Shown one piece after another: positions 24,388-31,325 of a DNA stretch of 40,112 bases. The notes below the pieces were generated by a model. That model had not been told where the DNA came from and ran no database searches. It was given only the letters and a program-made list of their open reading frames with translations. The DNA comes from Bacillota bacterium. GTDB taxonomy: Bacteria; Bacillota; Clostridia; Peptostreptococcales; Anaerovoracaceae. The stretch covers positions 1-40,112 of the forward strand of contig JAGAHX010000057.1 in NCBI GenBank assembly GCA_017626845.1. Reading direction: 5' to 3'. A program made the translations under genes and the position numbers. Numbering within the stretch: position 1 is the first letter of the stretch; every line of letters begins with the position of its first letter.

Positions 24388-24888
24388 CTACAGCGCAGAG
24401 ATGAGAGAAACGATAACAAAGCCGAGAACGAGGACGGTGACCACCCAGAGGATGAGCCACAGCCAGCTCACCTGACGGGCGCGCACCTCGGGCAGATCCA
24501 CGACGGCCATCTTCCGGATGTTGCGGCTCACCTTCAGGGGCAGCGTCTGCCCTTCCTTATAGATCGGGCTGGCAGAGCCGGCCGTCAGTTTCATGATGGA
24601 CGGGATAACGTAGTTCTTCAGGTGGACGGTCTCCCCGCCTTCCGCCTCGTAGCTCAGGTCTACGAGATAATCGCAGCCGATGTCCCGGGAATCCAGCTTG
24701 CCGTTCGTGGGGACGAACAATCTGGCCCTGTCCCGGCGCATGGCTTTCTTCAGTTCCGCGATCGTACCGCTGGCGCTGACGCCGCGGCTGCTCAGATGCA
24801 GCAGCATCACCCACACCGTGTCGTACAGGTTATAGACCGCCAGCAGTTCCAGCAGAAATATGATGATGAGCAGCGTTCTGTCGCTCAT
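24388..24888 (-). CDS. DUF3592-like membrane protein
   Basis: A 166-residue protein with a membrane helix at about 5-30 (LLIIIFLLELLAVYNLYD), a central extramembrane beta-rich domain (about 40-130, with GTIAELKK and the YLVDLSYEAEGGE and LKVSRNIRKMAVVD strands), and a second helix at about 142-163. This layout matches DUF3592 proteins, although no single motif proves it. Function unknown. AAAGGAGG precedes the ATG. An extended -10 box (24917-24925) lies 29 bp upstream, next to a strong hairpin. The GIY-YIG gene follows within 23 bp. Confidence 0.7.
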   Translation of the reverse strand: MSDRTLLIIIFLLELLAVYNLYDTVWVMLLHLSSRGVSASGTIAELKKAMRRDRARLFVPTNGKLDSRDIGCDYLVDLSYEAEGGETVHLKNYVIPSIMKLTAGSASPIYKEGQTLPLKVSRNIRKMAVVDLPEVRARQVSWLWLILWVVTVLVLGFVIVSLISAL

Positions 24889-24916
24889 GAACGGTCCTCC
24901 TTTGTCATAATATAAT

Positions 24917-24925
24917 ATTATAGCA
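24917..24925 (-). promoter_or_regulatory. Extended -10 box upstream of the DUF3592-like gene
   Basis: TGCTATAAT on the minus strand. Its upstream half is inside the right arm of the 24920-24948 hairpin. Confidence 0.45.
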
Positions 24926-24948
24926 CAGGGAAGGTTTCCCTGTGCTAT
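24920..24948 (-). terminator. Strong hairpin after the SulP gene
   Basis: 13 bp perfect stem ATAGCACAGGGAA/TTCCCTGTGCTAT with a three-base loop, 20 bp past the SulP stop. The tail on the minus strand is A+T-rich (AATATTATATT) but not a pure T-run, so termination is likely but not certain. Confidence 0.6.
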
Positions 24949-24967
24949 CGTTTCGCTTTCTGTGCTC

Positions 24968-26605
24968 TTATTCCATGGCGATCGCTTCGGCCATCTCGAT
25001 GGCTTCGTCGATGTGGCTGCAGAAGTATTCTCTGCCCACCTTTTCCGTAAACCGGCTGTGCTCCATTACCTTCATGGGCTGGGGATTGACGTGGGAGAAC
25101 ACGACCTTCGTCCCCTGGGCGATGCAGCGGTCATACAGCTTCTCCAGAGAAGCCAGCGCCGTGGCATCCAACGCCGTTACGCTCCGCATGCGCAGCACCA
25201 GCGCCTTCGTCTTTTCCTTGGCCGTGATCTGGGACAGTTTTTCGACGCTGCCGAAGAACAGCGGTCCCTCGATCTCGTAGATGCTCACCTGGGGCAGGAT
25301 GCGGCGAAGACCGGATTCCTCGTCCTCGGGCGCGTCTTCCCACTTGCGGATGTCCGTCTCCTCGCTCATGCGCTTCATGAAGAGCAGGCAGGCAAGACCC
25401 AGTCCCACGGCGATGGCCACGACGAGGTCGAACACGACGGTGAGAACGAACGTGATGATGAGAACGATGATATCGCTCTTGGGCGCCGTCTTCACCATGC
25501 TGACAAAGGGCCTCCACTGGCACATGTTGTATGCGACGATGAACAGCACCGCCGCAATGACGGGCATGGGGATGAAGGACGCGTACGGCATTAAGAGCAC
25601 CAGCACCAGGAGCAGCACGATCGAATGCACCATGCCGGCTACGGGGCTCTTGCCGCCGTTGTTGATGTTGGCCGCCGTTCTCGCGATGGCGCCTGTCGCC
25701 GGGATGCCGCCGAACAAGGCGGAACCGATGTTGCCGATGCCCTGAGCGATGAGTTCCGTATCCGGACGGTGCTTGTCGCCGGTCATGCCGTCCGCCACGA
25801 CGCAGGACAGCAGCGATTCGATGGCCGCCAGGATGGCGATGGTGACGGCATTGGGGAACATGGCGCGGATCATCCCGAAGGAGATGGGATGGATGTGCAG
25901 GGTCGGCAGCTTGCTGCTTACCGTATAGAGGTCGCCGATGGTGTTGACCGGCAGATGCGCCAGTTTGACCAGGAGAGCGCCTACCAGGACCGCGATGAGG
26001 GATGCGGGGATCTTCTTGGATACTCTCGGCCAGAAGATGAGGATGGCGAGACTGAGCACGCCGACACCCAGCGCCGCCGGGTTGAGCGTTCCGAAGTTCT
26101 TAACGACCGCGTTCACCTTATCCACGGTCTCGATGGTGACGGTGCCAGCCGGATACGTAAGGCCGAAGAAATCCTTCAGCTGGCCGATGAGGATCGTAAT
26201 GGCGATGCCGGCAGTAAAACCGATCGTGATGGTGCTGGGGATAAAGCGGATGAGTTTTCCAAGCTGCAGCACGCCCATCAGGATGAGCAAAAGCCCAGCC
26301 ATGATGGTGGCGATCATCAGCCCTTCCATGCCGGAATTGGCGACGATGCCAGCTACGATGGTGGCAAAGGCCGCCGTGGGGCCTGCGATCTGCACCTTGC
26401 TGCCGCCGAAGGCGGAGATGAGGAAGCCCGCGATGATGGCGGTATAAAGGCCCTCTTCCGGGCCGACGCCGGAAGCCAGCGCCAGAGCGATGGAGAGAGG
26501 CAATGCGATAACGGCTACGATGACGCCGGAGATCAGATCTGAAGTAAGATCCTTGGCGGAATAGTTCTTCAGGGTGGTCCACAGCATGGGTCTGATAGGT
26601 TCCAT
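24968..26605 (-). CDS. SulP/SLC26-family anion transporter with STAS domain
   Basis: A 545-residue transporter. Residues 1-400 hold about 12-14 membrane helices with the SulP signature (DLISGVIVAVIALPLSIALALASGVGPEEGLYTA, and GPTAAFATIV), and residues about 430-545 form a cytoplasmic STAS domain (SIYEIEGPLFFGSVEKLSQI). SulP proteins carry sulfate, bicarbonate or dicarboxylates; the substrate cannot be read here. The ATG at 26605 follows a T-run and lacks a normal ribosome site; the nearest AGAAGG is inside the arm of a hairpin (26614-26673). A second ATG seven codons in has no better site. Confidence 0.93.
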   Translation of the reverse strand: MEPIRPMLWTTLKNYSAKDLTSDLISGVIVAVIALPLSIALALASGVGPEEGLYTAIIAGFLISAFGGSKVQIAGPTAAFATIVAGIVANSGMEGLMIATIMAGLLLILMGVLQLGKLIRFIPSTITIGFTAGIAITILIGQLKDFFGLTYPAGTVTIETVDKVNAVVKNFGTLNPAALGVGVLSLAILIFWPRVSKKIPASLIAVLVGALLVKLAHLPVNTIGDLYTVSSKLPTLHIHPISFGMIRAMFPNAVTIAILAAIESLLSCVVADGMTGDKHRPDTELIAQGIGNIGSALFGGIPATGAIARTAANINNGGKSPVAGMVHSIVLLLVLVLLMPYASFIPMPVIAAVLFIVAYNMCQWRPFVSMVKTAPKSDIIVLIITFVLTVVFDLVVAIAVGLGLACLLFMKRMSEETDIRKWEDAPEDEESGLRRILPQVSIYEIEGPLFFGSVEKLSQITAKEKTKALVLRMRSVTALDATALASLEKLYDRCIAQGTKVVFSHVNPQPMKVMEHSRFTEKVGREYFCSHIDEAIEMAEAIAME

Positions 26606-26613
26606 AAAAATAA

Positions 26614-26673
26614 AAAGACCTTCTCTTTCTACGAATTCACACGAATCGGTATTATATCAAAGAGAAGATCTTT
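26614..26673 (-). terminator. Long-loop inverted repeat between the DUF5662 and SulP genes
   Basis: 15-base arms (26614-26628 and 26659-26673, AAAGAGAAG core, one G-U) with a 30-base loop. On the minus strand the last arm runs into TTTTTATTTTT. The first arm covers the end of the DUF5662 gene, and the loop holds a TATAAT (26651-26656). Either a terminator with a long loop or a regulatory leader for the transporter. Confidence 0.5.
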
Positions 26674-27247
26674 CTTCCACAGAAATATTCGATTTTTCAT
26701 CCTGCAGCAGTTTTTTTACGTACGCGCAGGCCGCGTCTTCCCCTTCATCCCGCAGCACGGTGAGCATCTGCGTAATGAGTTCCTGCGTCTTCGGATGGAT
26801 AAAGACATACCCTCTGCCCTTTTCCAGATAAGCGAGGGGATCCGCCGGCGTATAGTCTTTGCCCCGGTAGATCTTGCAGGCCGCCACCCGGTCGCAGAAC
26901 ATCTCCGCCACGTATTTCAGAGGCATCTCCACCGCCTGAAAACGCCGCTTTTCATCCGTCGTCTGGGTGGGGTCATCCCGCCGGGGATAATCGATCCAAT
27001 ACTCGAAATGATGCCGGTTGCGACCCTTATGGTGCATCCAGGCCCGGCTGCTGCCGGTCTCCTGCCGCTCCTGGTCGTTGGGGCTGCGGAAGCCCTGGTA
27101 GTAGCGGCATCCCGGAAGGAACTCCTGCGGACTGTATTTCGAGAGATCGTGGGTAAGCCCCTGCCAGTACAGGCCTACCTTAAAACACAGTCTTCGTACG
27201 GCCCAGCGGTGTCTCGTTATGGTTTTAAAATGTGCCCATATCCTCAT
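26657..27247 (-). CDS. DUF5662 family protein
   Basis: A 196-residue protein of the DUF5662 family. The conserved start HFKTITRHRWAVRRLCFKVGLYWQGLTHDLSKYSP is followed by WMHHKGRNRHHFEYW and YIDYPRR-like residues rich in His and Asp (HDLSK, HHKGRNRHHFEYW), which look like metal ligands of an HD-like helical fold, then EMFCDRVAACKIYRGKDY. Function not established. It follows the small two-helix membrane protein gene by 7 bp, so they share a transcript; its ribosome site is weak. Confidence 0.82.
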   Translation of the reverse strand: MRIWAHFKTITRHRWAVRRLCFKVGLYWQGLTHDLSKYSPQEFLPGCRYYQGFRSPNDQERQETGSSRAWMHHKGRNRHHFEYWIDYPRRDDPTQTTDEKRRFQAVEMPLKYVAEMFCDRVAACKIYRGKDYTPADPLAYLEKGRGYVFIHPKTQELITQMLTVLRDEGEDAACAYVKKLLQDEKSNISVEERSSL

Positions 27248-27254
27248 GTCCGCT

Positions 27255-27524
27255 CTACGCCGCCAGTTTCGTGCCGATCCACGCTGCAGCGTAAGGCATC
27301 GCGATCCGGATGGCCGCCAGCATGATAAAGATCATCGCAAAGAGAAGGATGCGGTTCTTCAGGATCTGCTTCTGCTTTTCCTTCTCCTTCTTCTTCTTTT
27401 CTTTCGAATAGCGGTTGTATAAGATGCCGCACCAGACGGCACCGACGCCTGCGGTAAGGCAAAGCACCACAGTCATCATATTGTTGATCGAGGAGAAGAT
27501 CGTCCCGAATATGGTATCGTACAT
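27255..27524 (-). CDS. Small two-helix membrane protein
   Basis: An 89-residue protein with two hydrophobic helices (about 15-37 and 60-82) joined by a strongly basic loop of Lys and Glu (KEKKKKEKEKQKQ). No recognised family. The shape resembles small pilin-like or channel-accessory proteins, but without sequence evidence. It sits between DUF4298 and DUF5662 genes in the same direction with short gaps. The ribosome site AAAGGA is 12-13 bases from the ATG. Confidence 0.65.
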   Translation of the reverse strand: MYDTIFGTIFSSINNMMTVVLCLTAGVGAVWCGILYNRYSKEKKKKEKEKQKQILKNRILLFAMIFIMLAAIRIAMPYAAAWIGTKLAA

Positions 27525-27545
27525 AGCGTTACGCGTTCCTTTCCC

Positions 27546-27863
27546 TTAAAGCGCTCCCTGGCTCATCAGCTGTGCGAAGGCGTAGAGCACGTCGGAGGCC
27601 GCCAGACGGTTTTCCTCCAGCAGATCGAACAGCGCGTCCTCGGACAGAACGCCCCGCTTCAGATCCGCAGGCAGTTTTCCGGCCTCGTCCGCCTCGTAAT
27701 CCTTCATCCAGTCGCCCGCATAATACTCTTCCAGTTCCGCCATCGCATCCTGGATCTGGACGTAGTCCTGGAATGCCGCGCTGAACCGTTCCAGCACCGC
27801 TTTCGCCTCGTCCATCTTTGCTTCCATGTCCCGGATGCGCCGGATCTGTTTCGTTTCTCTCAT
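27546..27863 (-). CDS. DUF4298 family protein
   Basis: A 105-residue helical protein matching the DUF4298 pattern: an N-terminal coiled coil (RIRDMEAKMDEAKAVLERF), then AELEEYYAGDWMKDYEADEAG with the YY...W..D signature, then LKRGVLSEDALFDLLEEN. Function unknown; such proteins are often found in Gram-positive gut bacteria. It has GGAGG before its ATG and an extended -10 box at 27896-27904, and leads the unit DUF4298, two-helix protein, DUF5662. Confidence 0.82.
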   Translation of the reverse strand: MRETKQIRRIRDMEAKMDEAKAVLERFSAAFQDYVQIQDAMAELEEYYAGDWMKDYEADEAGKLPADLKRGVLSEDALFDLLEENRLAASDVLYAFAQLMSQGAL

Positions 27864-27895
27864 CGTTTTTCCTCCGCATACTTTGATACCAAGAC

Positions 27896-27904
27896 ATTAT
27901 AGCA
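27896..27904 (-). promoter_or_regulatory. Extended -10 box of the DUF4298 operon
   Basis: TGCTATAAT on the minus strand, immediately after the terminator of the large cluster. Confidence 0.5.
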
Positions 27905-27905
27905 C

Positions 27906-27938
27906 AAGAAAACGGCTGCAGCGAGTATGCTGCAGCCG
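27906..27938 (-). terminator. Rho-independent terminator ending the large right-hand cluster
   Basis: 10 bp perfect stem CGGCTGCAGC/GCTGCAGCCG (27913-27938) followed on the minus strand by TTTTCTT, 18 bp past the stop of the 544-residue protein gene. Confidence 0.88.
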
Positions 27939-27956
27939 CCGTCCGATAAAACTGTT

Positions 27957-29591
27957 TTAAGCCTGCGGCTGTGCCGGCTGCTGGCGCGCTTCCTTGGGAT
28001 GCGCGATCTTGTTGAGCTCGGTCTCCAGCGCCTTGCCGCTCTCTTTTTGCAGACCTTTTTGGATCTGGCTGCGGTACTGGGGATCGGACACGTAGCGGTC
28101 CACCATGGTCTGGAAGTCCTTGCTGCTGCGGATCTTATCCACGTCCGCGGCAAAGGACTTGTTATCCAGCATTACGGACGGATCCTTGGAAGCTGCCGCC
28201 TTCTGATAGGACGCCAGAGCCATCGCCAGATTCGTCTCCGCGTTGTAGCGGTTGAGGTTGCCCCGGTAGAGCGCGCCGGCTGCTCGGTTCATGTGCCACT
28301 GGGCAGAACCGATGGCGTGCTTTGTGGAATACTCCTGCACGGTCTTGGCCACCTGGTTCATGTTGCCGCCGTTGGTGAGCGCCTGGATGTTCTTTCTCTC
28401 CTCGCCGTTGGTCATCACCCGGCGGAAGGCAGAACCGTGCTCCAGCATCTTGCTGACTTCCTTCTGCAGCTGGGCCTGGGAGATCGTAAAGTACTTGTCG
28501 CCCTTAGACAGCTTGTTGATCGCGCAGACCGCTGCGACGGCATTCTCGGAAAAGCCGTGCTGCAGTTCCTTCTTGTAGTGATCCTTCAGTTCGCCTGCGG
28601 TCTTCACCGTACCGTTCAGACGGCCGGGAACGAAGTTTTCCGGTCTCGTCTCCCGCGTGCGGGGATGGGCTTCCTGGATCTCCCGGCAGTACTGGTTGAA
28701 CTCCTTGACGGGAGACAACTGCTTCAGGACCGTCATATTCTGCGTATAGTGCTGATTGAGAGACGCTCTGCCGCCTGCGATCTTCGACCCATTATCGTTG
28801 TAATTGCGGATCGCGGTACATAATGCCTTATTCTGTTCACCAGTCAAAGGAATGCCCTGATCCAGCAGAGACTGCGCCTGCTCGATCTGCTTGATCATCT
28901 CCCGGTACCGCGCGCTCTTGCCTTCCAGTTCCACGTTGCCGGCCTTCGCCGTACCCGTGGTGGAGCGCAGGTAGTCCTCCAGGATCTGCTTATCCGCATT
29001 CACCTGGTTCGGCGTCCGCTTATAGTCGTCGAACTGATGATCGACCTCTGCCTGTTTTTCCGCCAGCAGGATCATCAGCTCGTGATGCTTGCCCGCCTTC
29101 ATCAGATCCATCGCCTTCGGATCTTTCATCAGATTCTTGAAGGCGGTCTGCTGCTGCAGTTTCTGGCTGTCGCGTTCGATCCGCTGGGTGTCGGCCATGC
29201 TGTGGGCATCCTCCGAATCCATGATGATGGATACGGCCAGCATCTGGGCGGCAGTCGCTTCGTCCGCGTTCTGCGCATTCGCCTTCAGATTCTGCATGGT
29301 GCGCCAGTAAGTCGGAGAAGGGAGCTCGTAGTCCTGGATCCGGTTCATCAGCTCGGAAGCATTGCCGGCCTCCCACAGTTCCTTGGAGTCCGGATCGTCC
29401 ATCACCTTGCGGAATCCCGGACGCTGGGTCATGAAATTCATGGCCAGACTGGAGACGGCGTTCTGATCCACCTGGGTCTCCGGACCGTTGGCGTTCATCA
29501 GCTGCCGCACTGCCAGAAGCTGCGCCACTGTCGCGCGGGCTCCGCCCGCTGCGTCGGTCTTGAGCTGGTCAAATAACTGCTTGTATGTCAT
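27957..29591 (-). CDS. Uncharacterised helical-repeat protein (candidate exported substrate)
   Basis: A 544-residue soluble, mostly helical protein with no signal peptide or membrane helix and a Pro/Gln-rich tail (QQPAQPQA). I recognise no domain, but four internal repeats of about 70 residues are visible at about 20-88, 112-180, 350-420 and 452-520. Each starts with an Ala-rich helix (TVAQLLAVRQLM, TAAQMLAVSIIM, AVAAVCAINKLS, NLAMALASYQ) and has a second helix with FRKVMDDP, FKNLMKDP, FRRVMTNG or FQTMVDRY, then a turn with Gly. One more copy occurs in the neighbouring gene. It is the last gene of the cluster that begins with a VirD4-like ATPase, hence the suggestion of an exported protein; this is inference. 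Confidence 0.7.
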   Translation of the reverse strand: MTYKQLFDQLKTDAAGGARATVAQLLAVRQLMNANGPETQVDQNAVSSLAMNFMTQRPGFRKVMDDPDSKELWEAGNASELMNRIQDYELPSPTYWRTMQNLKANAQNADEATAAQMLAVSIIMDSEDAHSMADTQRIERDSQKLQQQTAFKNLMKDPKAMDLMKAGKHHELMILLAEKQAEVDHQFDDYKRTPNQVNADKQILEDYLRSTTGTAKAGNVELEGKSARYREMIKQIEQAQSLLDQGIPLTGEQNKALCTAIRNYNDNGSKIAGGRASLNQHYTQNMTVLKQLSPVKEFNQYCREIQEAHPRTRETRPENFVPGRLNGTVKTAGELKDHYKKELQHGFSENAVAAVCAINKLSKGDKYFTISQAQLQKEVSKMLEHGSAFRRVMTNGEERKNIQALTNGGNMNQVAKTVQEYSTKHAIGSAQWHMNRAAGALYRGNLNRYNAETNLAMALASYQKAAASKDPSVMLDNKSFAADVDKIRSSKDFQTMVDRYVSDPQYRSQIQKGLQKESGKALETELNKIAHPKEARQQPAQPQA

Positions 29592-29606
29592 GTGCGATTT
29601 CCTCTG

Positions 29607-30755
29607 CTATTCCCAGTCCTTCTTCGGCACCAGCACCATTTCCGTAGGCTGCGCGCCGGTCGGAAGCTTTCTTTCCTCCGCCTTGGATGCGGTCCCTTCC
29701 AGATGCTCCTTGATGGACTTCTCATCCTGAGGATTGTTTCTGGCTGCCTGCAGCACGGGGTCCGCTTCCTTCAGAAGCTTCGTCATGATGCGGGCTTCCG
29801 TCATGTCGTCCCCTTCCTGCTTCGCTTTATAATAGTCGTTGATCATGGTCTCTGCGTTGGAGGTGCCTGCGGTGGCATCCTTCTTGCTCATGATCTCATA
29901 GCCCAGCTTCAGGGCGGAATGCAGGTTCAGGAACTTGTTGAAGGCCTTGTACTTTTCATCCTGCTCCTTCTGCATCTTCTTGATGGTAGCCTTGTCCATC
30001 CGTTCGTTCATCACCAGGATTGCCTGGGAGATGTTGCGGTTCTTCAGGTAGTTCTCCACCAGCTTGCCGTTCTTGCCGAAGGTATCTTCGAAGGCCTTGC
30101 TCTTCAGGATGTTCGTTGCCATCTTGTCCGCTTCTTCCAGGCTGAAGGGCTTGTTCTCCTGCTTCATGATGACCCCTGCCATGGCCTTCGCCAGGCATTC
30201 CTTCTCCTCGCCCTTCTTTACATTGTCGCCCAGGAAGGCATTCATGTAGTCGTCCCAGTTGTGGACATCTCTCAGTCTTTCCCTGTCTTTATCGATCGCC
30301 CTCTTGACGGGAGCAGCCAGGACGGTCTGGGGGAAATGAACGATCCACTTGTCCTCGAAGCTCTGCAGGTTCTTGTGATAATCCATCACGTACTTGGCTT
30401 TGTAGCCGCCCAGCTTGCTTTCCAGGGTGTCGATCTGCTTTTCCAGATGATCCGCCTGCTGGGTGATGGCTGCGGCCGTGCTCGCTACGGAAGACATCTT
30501 GCCCGTCTTCTTCGCAGTGTCGATCACCATCTCCGTCTGGCCCAGCAGCTCCGTTACGGCGGTCTTCATCTCGCCGGTGGCGCTCTGCGCCAGATTGCGC
30601 AGCATATCCCGCAGCTGCAGGAGCGCCATGGCAGCGCTGTCCTTTTCGACAAACGGATCCTTCGCGAAATCGTCCGTCAGCTGTCTCGCCTTTTTGCTGG
30701 CTGCCGTGCCCTTGTTTCCCTGTCCGTTCATATTATTTTTCTTCGGATCACCCAT
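29607..30755 (-). CDS. Uncharacterised coiled-coil protein sharing the helical repeat
   Basis: A 382-residue soluble protein, highly charged, with predicted coiled coil around 80-125 (QQADHLEKQIDTLESKLGGY). At about 185-253 it carries one copy of the repeat found four times in the downstream gene: LAKAMAGVIMKQ, then ADKMATNILKSKAFEDTF, then LVENYLKN. The start is uncertain. ATG 30755 (MGDPKKNN) lies 7 bases after GGGAG and is preferred to 30761, which is only one base after it. Its N-terminus MGDPKK resembles MADPKQ of the kinase-like protein two genes upstream. No signal peptide. Function unknown. Confidence 0.68.
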   Translation of the reverse strand: MGDPKKNNMNGQGNKGTAASKKARQLTDDFAKDPFVEKDSAAMALLQLRDMLRNLAQSATGEMKTAVTELLGQTEMVIDTAKKTGKMSSVASTAAAITQQADHLEKQIDTLESKLGGYKAKYVMDYHKNLQSFEDKWIVHFPQTVLAAPVKRAIDKDRERLRDVHNWDDYMNAFLGDNVKKGEEKECLAKAMAGVIMKQENKPFSLEEADKMATNILKSKAFEDTFGKNGKLVENYLKNRNISQAILVMNERMDKATIKKMQKEQDEKYKAFNKFLNLHSALKLGYEIMSKKDATAGTSNAETMINDYYKAKQEGDDMTEARIMTKLLKEADPVLQAARNNPQDEKSIKEHLEGTASKAEERKLPTGAQPTEMVLVPKKDWE

Positions 30756-30788
30756 TGCCATGCTCCCTTCTGTTACTCCAGCATCCGT

Positions 30789-31292
30789 TTAAAGACCCGG
30801 AACGGGTCCCATATCCTTTTTCGCGCTTTCCTGCGTCTTTGGGGCGGTTTCGCGGCTTCTGGAAGCCTCCGCGGCGCCGGATAGACGCAGCACCTCGCCG
30901 CCCTTGTCGAAATCGATGGTCTTCCACTGGGAGATGAACGCTCCGCAGGACTTTTTATATTCTTCCGGATGGTTCTGCTTTAAGTCCGTCAGCTGCTGCC
31001 CGATCTCCCGGACCCGCAGCGCCGCCCGGTTCAGATCCTTTCCGGCGTCCTGCGCAGACTTGGCGTTTACGCTCTCCGCCAGATCCCGGCAGCTGCCCTT
31101 CAGGTCGCGCACGCAGTACAGCAGACTGCCCACGTCCTGATAGAGTTTGCGGTCGCCTGCAGCCCGCAGCGTGTGTACCCGATCCTCCAGCACCTGGCTG
31201 AAGTCCTGCAGCACGTCTGCATCCCGGCCGCTGTCGATATACGACTGCGTCAGATGCGCAGCGATTTGTTTCGATGAGTTCTGTCTGGGCAT
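30789..31292 (-). CDS. Uncharacterised small helical protein
   Basis: A 167-residue all-helical, charged protein (QDFSQVLEDRVHTLRAAGDRKL, LRVREIGQQLTDLKQNHPEEYKK) with a disordered tail ending KKDMGPVPGL. No recognised domain and no secretion signal. Its size and position between large unknown proteins would suit a chaperone or adaptor, but nothing in the sequence proves that. 33 bp follow the kinase-like gene; the ribosome site is weak. Confidence 0.6.
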   Translation of the reverse strand: MPRQNSSKQIAAHLTQSYIDSGRDADVLQDFSQVLEDRVHTLRAAGDRKLYQDVGSLLYCVRDLKGSCRDLAESVNAKSAQDAGKDLNRAALRVREIGQQLTDLKQNHPEEYKKSCGAFISQWKTIDFDKGGEVLRLSGAAEASRSRETAPKTQESAKKDMGPVPGL

Positions 31293-31325
31293 GGAGGTCT
31301 TTTGTCTCTTCTATCCTTTCGATCG

